Shown here: piece by piece, positions 32,579-39,810 of the stretch
How positions within the stretch are numbered: the stretch's first letter is position 1
Layout: every line of letters begins with the position of its first letter
Source: JAUIAI01 sp049680625
Lineage (GTDB): Bacteria; Pseudomonadota; Gammaproteobacteria; Burkholderiales; Burkholderiaceae_E
NCBI GenBank assembly: GCA_049680625.1
Contig: JBAUID010000215.1
Span: 1-39,810 of the forward strand
DNA: 39,810 nt
Reading direction: 5' to 3'
The notes under the pieces: model-generated
Told to the model about the DNA's origin: nothing
The model's database searches: none
Seen by the model: the letters and a program-made list of their open reading frames with translations, nothing else
Translations under genes and position numbers: made by a program

Positions 32579-33552
32579 TGCACTTCTCCCGAGTACAAAC
32601 GGCTTTGAACACCTTGTTAAAGGCTGCCGATAGCAACGGCATCCTTGAACTCGACAGCGGTCGTCCCGGCCCGGTTGCTGCAATTACCGCGCTGACCCAC
32701 GGCAATGAAATCTCCGGCATCCTGACAGCCGAACACATTGTCGCCGGCATTCAATCCGGAGTTTGGCGACTGGCGGCTGGCAAGCTGCAGGTTTTTCTGG
32801 CGAATTATGAGATCCTGCGAGACGCCACCGGATTTGAAGAACTGACCCGACACCGTGGTCTTGACCTGAATCGGATCTGGGGAGCTGACCGGCAGCCGGT
32901 TGCTGATGATCAACCCGGCAGCAACGAGTTCGGTATTCGCGAACGCCTCCTGCCCTGGCTAAGCAAGGCTGACTACCTGATAGATCTGCATTCGACTTCG
33001 TTAAAGTCAACACCGATTGGCATCTTACTCACCGACAGCCCGGGCACACTCGACCGGGTATGTGAAGTGCTGGACGTACCTTACGTGTTGCCAAATATTG
33101 GCCAATACCTGAACGGCACGGCGATGATTGAACGTCACCATGAGTTTGTCAGCGACCGGCTTGACAAAAAGCAGTCCGGGTCATCGGCTTCGTTTTCACT
33201 GGTCATCGAAGCAGGGCAACATTTTGACTTCAGCACTGTTGATCGCAATGTTGACAATGTTGCAGCGCTGTTGCAAATGGTCGATGTACTCGACGGCGCC
33301 CCCCGGCAGCTGAGCAATCAGGCGTTGCGATTGAACACGTATTTTGTTGGTCTCGCCGAATCCGCCGGCAACGTCATTGAATGGGTGTATACAGACGCTC
33401 CGGCCGGCTTTGACTTCATTGCCGGCGGTACCCACGTTTGCAATCTGCACGGCCATCCGGTCTACGCCGAAAACGACAGCTACGTCGTGATGCCGCAATT
33501 GCAGGCCCGTAATCCGGGGCAGGAGTTGTTCTACCTCACTGCCCCATTCTGA
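32578..33552 (+). CDS. Aspartoacylase/succinylglutamate desuccinylase-like zinc hydrolase
   Basis: A 324-residue carboxypeptidase-fold zinc enzyme of the AstE/AspA family. The zinc ligands His41 and Glu44 in THGNEISG and His138 in LIDLHSTS are clear. Arg99 in LDLNRIW is the expected substrate-carboxylate residue, and VIEAGQHF in the C-terminal half carries the catalytic Glu. Known members deacylate N-acetylaspartate or N-succinylglutamate; the acyl amino acid used here is not known. Its start shares one base with the stop of the hydroxyacid oxidase, so both are made together, which hints at an acylated hydroxy- or amino-acid as shared substrate. There is no astABCD context. It is convergent with the DUF4340 gene, with 11 bases between. 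Confidence 0.88.
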   Translation: MHFSRVQTALNTLLKAADSNGILELDSGRPGPVAAITALTHGNEISGILTAEHIVAGIQSGVWRLAAGKLQVFLANYEILRDATGFEELTRHRGLDLNRIWGADRQPVADDQPGSNEFGIRERLLPWLSKADYLIDLHSTSLKSTPIGILLTDSPGTLDRVCEVLDVPYVLPNIGQYLNGTAMIERHHEFVSDRLDKKQSGSSASFSLVIEAGQHFDFSTVDRNVDNVAALLQMVDVLDGAPRQLSNQALRLNTYFVGLAESAGNVIEWVYTDAPAGFDFIAGGTHVCNLHGHPVYAENDSYVVMPQLQARNPGQELFYLTAPF

Positions 33553-33563
33553 ACAACAGCCTG

Positions 33564-34643
33564 CTATTTTACCGGTGCGGGAATCCCGGGTAGCGGGCCA
33601 ACCGGATTCGCCGGGTTTCCCGGAATCGCAGGATTCGCTGGCGGCGCCTGGTTCAGGACATCGGTTAGTGTCCACCCGAACGGCTCGGAGTTGTGGCGAG
33701 TAAGTTTGAATTCGAACCCATCAAAGCGCTCGGACTCTTTCTTCGCATCGTTCACATCTTTCATTGAGCTGGGCTGAATTTTGATTTGCACCCAGGTGTT
33801 TTCGGGGTCAAATTTGCCCACCGGGGAAACAACATAGCGACGTTTATCCGCGCCAACTGTAGTCAACTCCGCACCGGACAACGCGCCGGTTGCCTTGCGC
33901 ACATCTTCGAAAGACAAACCCGCTGCCAGGTTCGCCAGCCGCTGTATTTTCGCCGGATCAGCTGAGCCGGCGGGCGGCAGGTTATCGAGCACCAGTGTGT
34001 TTGTGCTGGCAGACTGTGCGAGGCGGATTGGCTGCCCCTGAACCGGCTTGATCTCCGCATTCAGAATTTTGTCTGCACCCAACTTAAAGAGCTCAGTTTC
34101 AAACCATCCCGACCGGGACCCGGGCAGTGGCACGGCACCACGCAGTAAATAAGCTGGCGGTGACTCGGTACGACGCACGAATACTCCACCACTGCTGCCG
34201 CCAACCGAAGGGTCGCGTACGCCAACTACCAGGTCAGCAAGTGTTGTCCCGTCGGACTGCAGGATCACCTGGGTACCACCGCCTTCAGCATCCGGCGGGG
34301 CCAGCTCAAGGTCTTTGTAGCGTTTGGGTTGATCGGTCTTGCGTTCTTCGATAGTCAATAAAGACATGCCGGTCAGCAAATTGCGAACAGCATCTTCGCG
34401 CACCGGAAAGCCACTGTCGTCAACAAAGTGGTCGACATCACGCCGCAGCTTTGTTGTTGCCGCCTCGTTGCGAATAACGATGCCGTCAATCGCATTCATT
34501 TTTCCGATCAGGTCCGGCAGGAAAGATTTACCGCGATCAGCCTGGGCAATGGTTGCTTGTGAAGACTGCACACTAATAGTCGCAGCGCCAACAGCAACTG
34601 CAGTAACGATCGCAAGCGTCATCAGTTTGGTGGGTGTCATCAT
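33564..34643 (-). CDS. DUF4340-domain protein of an ABC module
   Basis: A 359-residue protein with an N-terminal hydrophobic segment (LMTLAIVTAVAVGAATISV, about residues 7-25) acting as a signal or anchor. The rest is probably outside the cytoplasm. The pattern LEL..P..D.GGTQVIL..DG..LADLVVG and the ending RFDGFEFKLTRHNSEPFGWTLTDVLNQAP are typical of DUF4340 proteins as found next to GldG-like genes. The C-terminus is rich in Pro, Asn and Gly (PANPAIPGNPANPVG), a simple-repeat tail. The start at ATG 34643 is chosen because GGAGAG lies eight bases before it; the in-frame extension to 34736 overlaps the upstream gene. No enzymatic motif is seen. It ends the leftward gene set. Confidence 0.8.
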   Translation of the reverse strand: MMTPTKLMTLAIVTAVAVGAATISVQSSQATIAQADRGKSFLPDLIGKMNAIDGIVIRNEAATTKLRRDVDHFVDDSGFPVREDAVRNLLTGMSLLTIEERKTDQPKRYKDLELAPPDAEGGGTQVILQSDGTTLADLVVGVRDPSVGGSSGGVFVRRTESPPAYLLRGAVPLPGSRSGWFETELFKLGADKILNAEIKPVQGQPIRLAQSASTNTLVLDNLPPAGSADPAKIQRLANLAAGLSFEDVRKATGALSGAELTTVGADKRRYVVSPVGKFDPENTWVQIKIQPSSMKDVNDAKKESERFDGFEFKLTRHNSEPFGWTLTDVLNQAPPANPAIPGNPANPVGPLPGIPAPVK

Positions 34644-34662
34644 GTTTTTTCTCTCCGACAAT

Positions 34663-36564
34663 TTAATTGGCGGTCGCGTCATCGCGACTGGCTGACGGCG
34701 CCGGAGGTACCTTGCGCCGCGGGCGCCGGAACGCAAAGATCAGTGCCAATACAGCGATAATCGCGGGCACAACAGCAACGTTAAGCGCGGTCACCCAGCT
34801 TTTCAGCTGATCGACCTCACTACGCAAGTTGAACTGCACTTCGCGCAACTCGGCGCGGGTTGCCAGCATGGAAGAGCGAAACTTTTCGATCGCTGCCGTG
34901 CCTTCGTCGCTAAACAACTCCCCTTTCTTTGGCGCAGATTCGCGGCTCAATTCAACAATTTTTTTCTCAGCGTCCTGCAGTCGCTTCATCAGATCTTGTT
35001 CCTTGGCCAGATGCTGGGCTTCAGCCTGACGCTCAAGCGCGTCAATACGCTCAAACGGACGCCAGGCAACACCACGACCGCGTAAACCGGCTAACACGGC
35101 GCCGCCAGCCATCTGCTCGGCAGCATTAAGCACCAGGTCGCCATTATTGGCAAAGGCCTGGGCGACCGGCTGCCCAAGAACTTCGCGCTGCTGAATCCAG
35201 TTGCGATCCATCAACATGTCAGCGTCACCAAATAACATCACGTTAAGCGGCTGAGTTGACTCTTTGAGTGCCTCGCCTTCGCTGGTTGAATCTTTTGGCT
35301 TGCCATCGGGAAATGCGGTACTCAGCTTGCCGCCAAGCCGGGCAGCCAGAATCAGGGGCTCGCTTGTTTTCTTGAACTGCTTGACCAGGTCACTCGGATC
35401 AATCTGCGGATTCCCCGCTTGCATGGCCGGCAAAGTGCCAGATTCCGGCGACGAGATAATCAGCGGTTTCATGGTGACCCCTTTGCCGTCTTCAACATCG
35501 AAACTACCAGCTGTGGTCATGAATACGGTGTTGAGTTTTGCCATCACCGGGTCGTCCGGCGAAAACAAGGCCCCACGCAGACCCAGCCACGCATAGTTCG
35601 CCACCTGCATCTGTCGACCGGCGACATTGCGCACCGTTCGCAACGCCACCGCCGGATCACCAACTGCAAACGTTGGGTCGTACTTGACCCCCCATGCTTT
35701 AAACAACTTCTCGAGGTGGGAACCCGGGTTTTGAGGTGGCATGCCAGGGCGCATTCCGGGTTGCATTTCGGCATATGGATCCACAAACACCATCAGCGCA
35801 CCGCCGCTAAGCACCCACTGGTCAATGGTGTACAAGGTGCGGTCGCTTAAATCCTGCGGGTGAATCAGCATGACAACCCGGGTATTCTCAGGCATCTGAT
35901 CAATATCCCCGAATAAGGTCTGGGTCTCGAAAAACTGGCCGAGTTGCTCCTGAATTTGCTGGGGAGGCAGGCGGTTCATCGGATTGCCAGCCAGCCCGAT
36001 GCCGTCAAATATCGCTACCTTGGGTTTCCCGGATCGACCGAGCTCTGACACCATGCGAGTCAGATCGTATTCAAGATGGGGTTCACGATCGGGAGCAAAC
36101 ACCGGAATCACCGCTTTGCCATCGGTAGAGTTAGTTCCGGCAACACCAAAAAACAAGGCGTCTTGTCCACCGGCGATGGAAAATCGGTTGATACCCAGGC
36201 CCACTGCCCGATCTTCTTCATCTGAAAAAGGTTTTGGATCGATGACTTCCAGGGTTAACTTGCCATTAGAAAGGCTAGTGTAGGAGTCGAGCATTTCTTT
36301 CACCCGGTTCGCAAATGCGGCGAGTTGCGGCGCCTTGCTGACCATGTCAGATGACATGAAAAACCGCAGGTGGACAGTTTCTTCCAGGCCTTTTAGTACC
36401 GACCGGGTGCCATCCGACAAAGTATACAAACGACTGTCGGTGACATCTCCGCGTACCCCCCTGCCATGCTGGGACACCAGCAGGTTAAGAGCCATGAACA
36501 AAACTATCGCCAGGACAACAGCGATTGCGACCAGGCGTGGTGAATGGGTTTTTTTTGCTGCCAT
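34663..36564 (-). CDS. GldG-family ABC auxiliary protein
   Basis: A 633-residue membrane-anchored protein with one N-terminal helix (LVAIAVVLAIVLFMALNLLVS, about 11-31), a large extracytoplasmic domain, a coiled-coil-like stretch (about 525-580, rich in Glu, Lys, Gln) and a C-terminal helix (NVAVVPAIIAVLALIFAF). This is the layout of GldG/ABC-type uncharacterised transport auxiliary proteins. Parts such as RLYTLSDGTRSVLKGLEETVHLRFF and GGALMVFVDPYAE match that family. In Flavobacterium GldA, GldF and GldG are needed for gliding; in Proteobacteria the equivalent modules have no firm role. It sits between the permease and the DUF4340 gene, so they should form one envelope complex. Confidence 0.88.
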   Translation of the reverse strand: MAAKKTHSPRLVAIAVVLAIVLFMALNLLVSQHGRGVRGDVTDSRLYTLSDGTRSVLKGLEETVHLRFFMSSDMVSKAPQLAAFANRVKEMLDSYTSLSNGKLTLEVIDPKPFSDEEDRAVGLGINRFSIAGGQDALFFGVAGTNSTDGKAVIPVFAPDREPHLEYDLTRMVSELGRSGKPKVAIFDGIGLAGNPMNRLPPQQIQEQLGQFFETQTLFGDIDQMPENTRVVMLIHPQDLSDRTLYTIDQWVLSGGALMVFVDPYAEMQPGMRPGMPPQNPGSHLEKLFKAWGVKYDPTFAVGDPAVALRTVRNVAGRQMQVANYAWLGLRGALFSPDDPVMAKLNTVFMTTAGSFDVEDGKGVTMKPLIISSPESGTLPAMQAGNPQIDPSDLVKQFKKTSEPLILAARLGGKLSTAFPDGKPKDSTSEGEALKESTQPLNVMLFGDADMLMDRNWIQQREVLGQPVAQAFANNGDLVLNAAEQMAGGAVLAGLRGRGVAWRPFERIDALERQAEAQHLAKEQDLMKRLQDAEKKIVELSRESAPKKGELFSDEGTAAIEKFRSSMLATRAELREVQFNLRSEVDQLKSWVTALNVAVVPAIIAVLALIFAFRRPRRKVPPAPSASRDDATAN

Positions 36565-36645
36565 TGTTTACAAAACCTCAGCGGGCTGAATCAACAAGAA
36601 AATTCGTGATAAATAAACTACGCAACTAACGGTTTTCGCAGAATG

Positions 36646-37431
36646 CTAGCTGTGCTTGGAAACCACGTTTTGTACGTTGATCCACAAGCACAAAACAATT
36701 AGCGAAAGAAAATAAAAGACGGTGGGTAATTCGATTACACCGCGAGTCATACGACCAAAGTTACTCACAAAAGACAAAGACTGCACCGCCTCGGTAATGG
36801 CTGGCGGCGCCCAGCCGCGAACGGATGCAAGCACAAGGTCGGTGCCAGCCATTGCCAGCAGGAAACCCACAATACATGCGCCGATAAATGCAATCACCTG
36901 GTTGCGGGTAATGGCCGAAATGCACGAACTGATGGCTAAGAAAGCGCCTGCCATCAGCCAGCTGCCCAGATATCCCGATGCAATAACGCCGTTGTCCGGT
37001 GAGCCAAGATAGTTAACCGTCCACCAGATAGGCATGGTCAGCACAATGGCCAGCCCGGCAAAAGCCCAACCCGCGAGGAATTTCCCGAGTACCAGCTCCC
37101 ACGGTCGGACCGGCATCGTCATCAGCACTTCGATCGTGCCGGAGCGACGCTCTTCAGCCCACAAACGCATACCCAGGGCTGGCATCAGAATCAATAACAA
37201 CCAGGGCTGCCAGGTGAAGAAAGACGACAAATCGGCCTGACCACGCTCGAAGAACCCACCGGCAAAAAAAGTCAGACCCGCCGATAAGGCGGCAAAGACA
37301 GCCAGGAAAATAGCGGCCAAGGGGGTACTGAAATACGATTTGAATTCACGGGAAAAAACAACCCACACGGTGCGTATTGAAAGGTCGGCGGTTTCCGGCT
37401 TGGCAGGATTTGTTGCTGTGGCTTCTGTCAT
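36646..37431 (-). CDS. GldF-like ABC-2 permease
   Basis: A 261-residue membrane protein with six hydrophobic helices. It starts with a short soluble stretch (TEATATNPAKPETADLS) and then RTVWVVFSREFKSYFSTPLAAIFLAVF. MRLWAEERRSGTIEVLMTMPVRPWELVLGKFLAGW is the hallmark of the GldF-type ABC-2 permeases. The start at ATG 37431 lies one base after the ATPase stop; the longer frame to 37578 overlaps the ATPase gene and was not used. It pairs with the ATPase upstream and the GldG-like protein downstream. The substrate is unknown. Confidence 0.88.
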   Translation of the reverse strand: MTEATATNPAKPETADLSIRTVWVVFSREFKSYFSTPLAAIFLAVFAALSAGLTFFAGGFFERGQADLSSFFTWQPWLLLILMPALGMRLWAEERRSGTIEVLMTMPVRPWELVLGKFLAGWAFAGLAIVLTMPIWWTVNYLGSPDNGVIASGYLGSWLMAGAFLAISSCISAITRNQVIAFIGACIVGFLLAMAGTDLVLASVRGWAPPAITEAVQSLSFVSNFGRMTRGVIELPTVFYFLSLIVLCLWINVQNVVSKHS

Positions 37432-37432
37432 C

Positions 37433-38395
37433 TCAGGCACCTCGGGTAGTGGTTGTGTCAGCCTGGGTAATCTGGCGGAATAACTGCTCCAATGTCGGGC
37501 GATATTCGCCAAAGCCGCGAACATGCATTTGTGCGTTCCGGACGGTATCAAAGACACCAGCCGGTATTTCACCCGCATCGTTCATACGCAAAATCAGGCG
37601 GGTCGTGCTGTCGGAACGGTCCAGGATTTCCACGGTTTCGACACCGGCTATTGCCTGCAAGCTGGTCGTCACGGCATCCGGGGCGCGGCCGTCCATCACC
37701 AACTCGTGAGCATTTGCCGGTGCATGCTGGCGAATTAAGTCGTCAGGCGTTGAATCGGCCACAACCCTGCCCTCTGAAATAATAATTGCGCGCGAACATA
37801 CGGCTTCAACCTCTTCGAGAATATGGGTGGAAATAATAATTGCCTTGTTGGCGGCAATTTCACGAATGAGCTCGCGCATCTCGTGCTTTTGATTCGGATC
37901 GAGGCCGTCGGTAGGTTCGTCCAGAACCAGGACCTCAGGATCATGAAGCAAGGCCTGGGCAATGCCAACCCGCCTTTTATAACCCTTTGATAAGGCGTCA
38001 ATTTGCTTGTTCCAGACCTCGGTCAGGTTAATGCGATGGGCCACTTCACCCAGGCGGCTGCGCAGGCGCGCACCACTCATACCGCGCATACGCCCGGAGA
38101 ATTGCAGGTAGGCAGCAACCGACATATCGGAATATGCCGGCGCGCCTTCGGGCAGGTAACCCAGATGCTGTTTGGCAGTGACCGGATGCGACTGAATATC
38201 GAAGCCGCTGATACTGGCGGTTCCACGATCAGGTTGCAGGTAGCCACACAACATTTTCATGGTGGTCGATTTTCCGGCACCGTTGGGGCCCAGAAAACCC
38301 GCAACCTCACCGCGATCAACGGCGAAGCTGACGTCGTCTACCGCTTTAAACTGCCCAAAAGACTTGGTTAAACCACTAGATTGTATTAAAGACAT
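37433..38395 (-). CDS. GldA-like ABC ATPase
   Basis: A 320-residue ATPase. Walker A is GPNGAGKST at 36-44. The signature is LSKGYKRRVG at 135-144, with Lys instead of the second Gly, as usual in this subfamily. Walker B is LVLDEPTDGLDP, and the switch His is in STHILEEVEAVC. A C-terminal domain of about 100 residues follows. It drives the GldF-like permease and heads a four-gene leftward operon (ATPase, permease, GldG-like, DUF4340). This ATPase is a separate system from the one at 11.7-12.7 kb; the two differ clearly in sequence. Confidence 0.92.
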   Translation of the reverse strand: MSLIQSSGLTKSFGQFKAVDDVSFAVDRGEVAGFLGPNGAGKSTTMKMLCGYLQPDRGTASISGFDIQSHPVTAKQHLGYLPEGAPAYSDMSVAAYLQFSGRMRGMSGARLRSRLGEVAHRINLTEVWNKQIDALSKGYKRRVGIAQALLHDPEVLVLDEPTDGLDPNQKHEMRELIREIAANKAIIISTHILEEVEAVCSRAIIISEGRVVADSTPDDLIRQHAPANAHELVMDGRAPDAVTTSLQAIAGVETVEILDRSDSTTRLILRMNDAGEIPAGVFDTVRNAQMHVRGFGEYRPTLEQLFRQITQADTTTTRGA

Positions 38396-38739
38396 TGCAT
38401 CGGTTTCTAAATTGAACTGTCCATGACCAGCGGGTTTCAGCCGGCAGTCATGCTCGTCGGTGGGTGGGGATGCCTCTTGGCAGTGGGCATCCGAACTGAA
38501 TTTTTGGGCATGGCCAAGAAATCACAAGTTCAAAGCCGGTCAAAAATGTTTAGCGAATTCGTAATTATGTAACAGAATACAAAGCTGGATTCTTCAGGGG
38601 CGAACGAGATAGTAGCGGTAATTCGGCCAGGGGGCCGAACCGTCAAGTTTGCGATACCCGTCGAGGAGGCCTTCCGGCTACTGAAGCGGCCCCTGAACCG
38701 GCACCCGCAGACACCAATTGTAAAAAAAACGAGGCAGAT
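38396..38739. other. Intergenic region between divergent ABC module and cyclase gene
   Basis: This 344-base gap separates the divergent starts of the GldA-like and cyclase genes. It holds a perfect hairpin, TTCGGCC (38622-38628) and GGCCGAA (38633-38639), with a 4-base loop. On the plus strand one frame is open from after a TAA near 38570 to a TGA overlapping the cyclase ATG (38739-38741) and reads protein-like (VAVIRPGGRTVKFAIPVEEA). It has no ATG or clear ribosome site, so I do not call it as a gene. No convincing promoter was assigned. Confidence 0.4.
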
Positions 38740-39765
38740 ATGAGCGAAAAGCGTTGGGTACAAAGACCAGAAGGCTCTACATGGGGCGATTTTGGCCCGG
38801 ATGACCAACTGGGACGGCTAAACCTGGTTGACGCGAACAAGGTTCGTCAGGGGATAGCGGAAGTCCGCGAAGGACGGACATTCTGTCTGAGCCTGCCGCT
38901 GGACTACCCCGGTGGCAACGTGTTGAACCCCAGGCGACATCCACCCCGGGTTCGTCCAACCATGCTGGACCACGCGCCACGCTGGATGTTCGAGGTTGGC
39001 GAGGACTTCCCGGACGCCACTGACGTCATCAACGATGACGCCGCCTTGCTACACCTGCAGTACTCCACCCAGTGGGACAGCTTTGCCCATGCCGGCAGTA
39101 TGTTCGACGCCAACGGCGACGGCAAACCCGAGCCGGTCTTTTACAACGGCTTTCGCGGTGGCATTGAACTACCCCGGGCCACTGAAGAAAAAGACGGCTG
39201 GCGCAGCGCGGTTAAGCGCCTGGGCATCGAACAGTTTGCGGTTCACGGAATCCAGGGCCGTGCAGTCCTGGTTGACCTGCATGCCCATTTCGGTGACGAG
39301 CGCATTGCCGTTGGTTACGACCAGTTGATGCAGATAATGGAGCAGGACAAAGTCAGCGTCGAAAGCGGTGACATCCTGGTCTTACATACCGGCTTCTCGA
39401 CCCGTCTGCTGGCCTGGGAGAAAAAGCCGGACCCGGACCAGATTCATAAGATCTGCCCGGTGCTGGACGGGCGAGACCAGCGATTGCTGCAATGGATCAC
39501 CGATTCCGGAATCGCCGCAATTTGTGCTGACAACTACGCGGTCGAAGACGCAACCGCAGGCAAACCAGCCGGCCCTTGCGCCCTATTACCACTACATGAA
39601 CATTGTTTATTCAAGCTTGGCGTGCCACTTGGAGAGATCTGGTTTATTTCAGACCTGGCGAAGTACCTGCGCGCCCAGCAACGATCACGCTTTTTACTCA
39701 CGGCCCCGCCGCTACGCCTGCCCGGCGCCGTTGGCTCGCCAACATCTCCAATTGCAACGGTTTAA
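38740..39765 (+). CDS. Cyclase-family (kynurenine-formamidase-like) hydrolase
   Basis: A 341-residue protein of the metal-dependent cyclase/amidohydrolase family that includes kynurenine formamidase. The metal motif that in KynB reads HxGTHxDxP appears as His117-Ala-Gly-Ser with Asp123 in FAHAGSMFDANGDG, the form of a longer subfamily found in many environmental Proteobacteria. YNGFRGG and HGIQGRAVLVDLHAHFG, as well as SGDILVLHTGF in the second half, are typical. Members hydrolyse amides or lactones; the substrate is unknown. GAGGCAG precedes the ATG. Its stop codon overlaps the stop of a convergent gene that leaves the window. Confidence 0.85.
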   Translation: MSEKRWVQRPEGSTWGDFGPDDQLGRLNLVDANKVRQGIAEVREGRTFCLSLPLDYPGGNVLNPRRHPPRVRPTMLDHAPRWMFEVGEDFPDATDVINDDAALLHLQYSTQWDSFAHAGSMFDANGDGKPEPVFYNGFRGGIELPRATEEKDGWRSAVKRLGIEQFAVHGIQGRAVLVDLHAHFGDERIAVGYDQLMQIMEQDKVSVESGDILVLHTGFSTRLLAWEKKPDPDQIHKICPVLDGRDQRLLQWITDSGIAAICADNYAVEDATAGKPAGPCALLPLHEHCLFKLGVPLGEIWFISDLAKYLRAQQRSRFLLTAPPLRLPGAVGSPTSPIATV

Positions 39766-39810
39766 GCAACGAATTGGCCGTCGATAAGAAAGGCCGATGC
39801 ACTAAAAACC
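39762..39810 (-). CDS. 3' end of a convergent gene, probably an SDR
   Basis: The last 49 bases on the minus strand read ...VFSASAFLIDGQFVA and a TAA at 39764-39762. The ending A.AFLIDGxFVA resembles the C-terminal strand of short-chain dehydrogenases (usually VDGGF or IDGGF). The stop overlaps the cyclase stop at a shared TTAA. Only about 15 codons are present, so the family is a guess; the rest lies beyond the window edge. Confidence 0.35.
   Translation of the reverse strand, partial: VFSASAFLIDGQFVA

Noticed and set aside
37431..37578. N-terminal extension of the GldF-like permease
   Set aside because: It overlaps the ATPase gene in another frame; the ATG at 37431 follows the ATPase stop closely and starts a typical N-terminus.

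Overview
The window looks like one contiguous piece of a chromosome from a free-living, probably marine or aquatic, aerobic gammaproteobacterium. The grounds are a PlsB-type glycerol-3-phosphate acyltransferase, a four-subunit branched-chain 2-oxoacid dehydrogenase operon, a class II cytochrome c', moderate GC content, and a dense load of catabolic enzymes (sulfatase, tripartite carboxylate uptake, CoA transferase, amidohydrolase). This assignment is inference from gene content; there is no rRNA or tRNA in the window to anchor it.

Layout. Positions 1-900 hold decayed genes on the minus strand: a GNAT acetyltransferase broken by an in-frame TGA, and a C-terminal remnant resembling DUF1801 proteins. 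At 0.9-1.8 kb a TauD/TfdA-type dioxygenase reads rightward. From 7.7 kb down to 1.85 kb a leftward operon encodes E1alpha, E1beta, E2 and E3 of a branched-chain 2-oxoacid dehydrogenase, plus a coupled endonuclease/exonuclease/phosphatase-fold protein. From 12.7 kb down to 7.85 kb a leftward group holds an ABC exporter (ATPase and permease), PlsB and a LysE/RhtB exporter. A D-aminoacylase-type amidohydrolase (12.8-14.4 kb, leftward) and a rightward run (14.7-23.5 kb) diverge from a 248-bp gap with helically phased A-tracts. The rightward run is a PHP/DUF3604-like metallohydrolase, a type I sulfatase, TctB-TctA-TctC, a class III CoA transferase and an NTF2-fold protein. It reads as a scavenging island: hydrolyse a sulfated or esterified substrate, import the carboxylate, activate it with CoA.

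From 23.5 to 33.6 kb are cytochrome c', a cysteine-desulfurase/isopenicillin-N-epimerase-like PLP enzyme, then divergently an atypical SDR, a threonine-aldolase-family enzyme and a ketopantoate-reductase-family enzyme. Next come leftward PhzF and benzoylformate-decarboxylase-like genes, divergent from a rightward FMN-dependent 2-hydroxyacid oxidase and an aspartoacylase/AstE-like hydrolase. The oxidase/decarboxylase pair resembles the MdlB/MdlC couple of mandelate degradation. Between the two sits a short ORF with a good ribosome site, followed by two mutually exclusive stem-loops, the second with a 7-T tract. This is a candidate transcription attenuator and the most unusual regulatory element here.

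From 38.4 down to 33.6 kb is a compact leftward ABC module of gliding-motility-type architecture (GldA-like ATPase, GldF-like permease, GldG-like auxiliary protein, DUF4340 protein). The window ends with a cyclase-family protein and the last codons of a convergent gene, probably an SDR. No transcription-factor gene was recognised anywhere in the window, and no CRISPR array, prophage, insertion sequence, tRNA or rRNA was seen.
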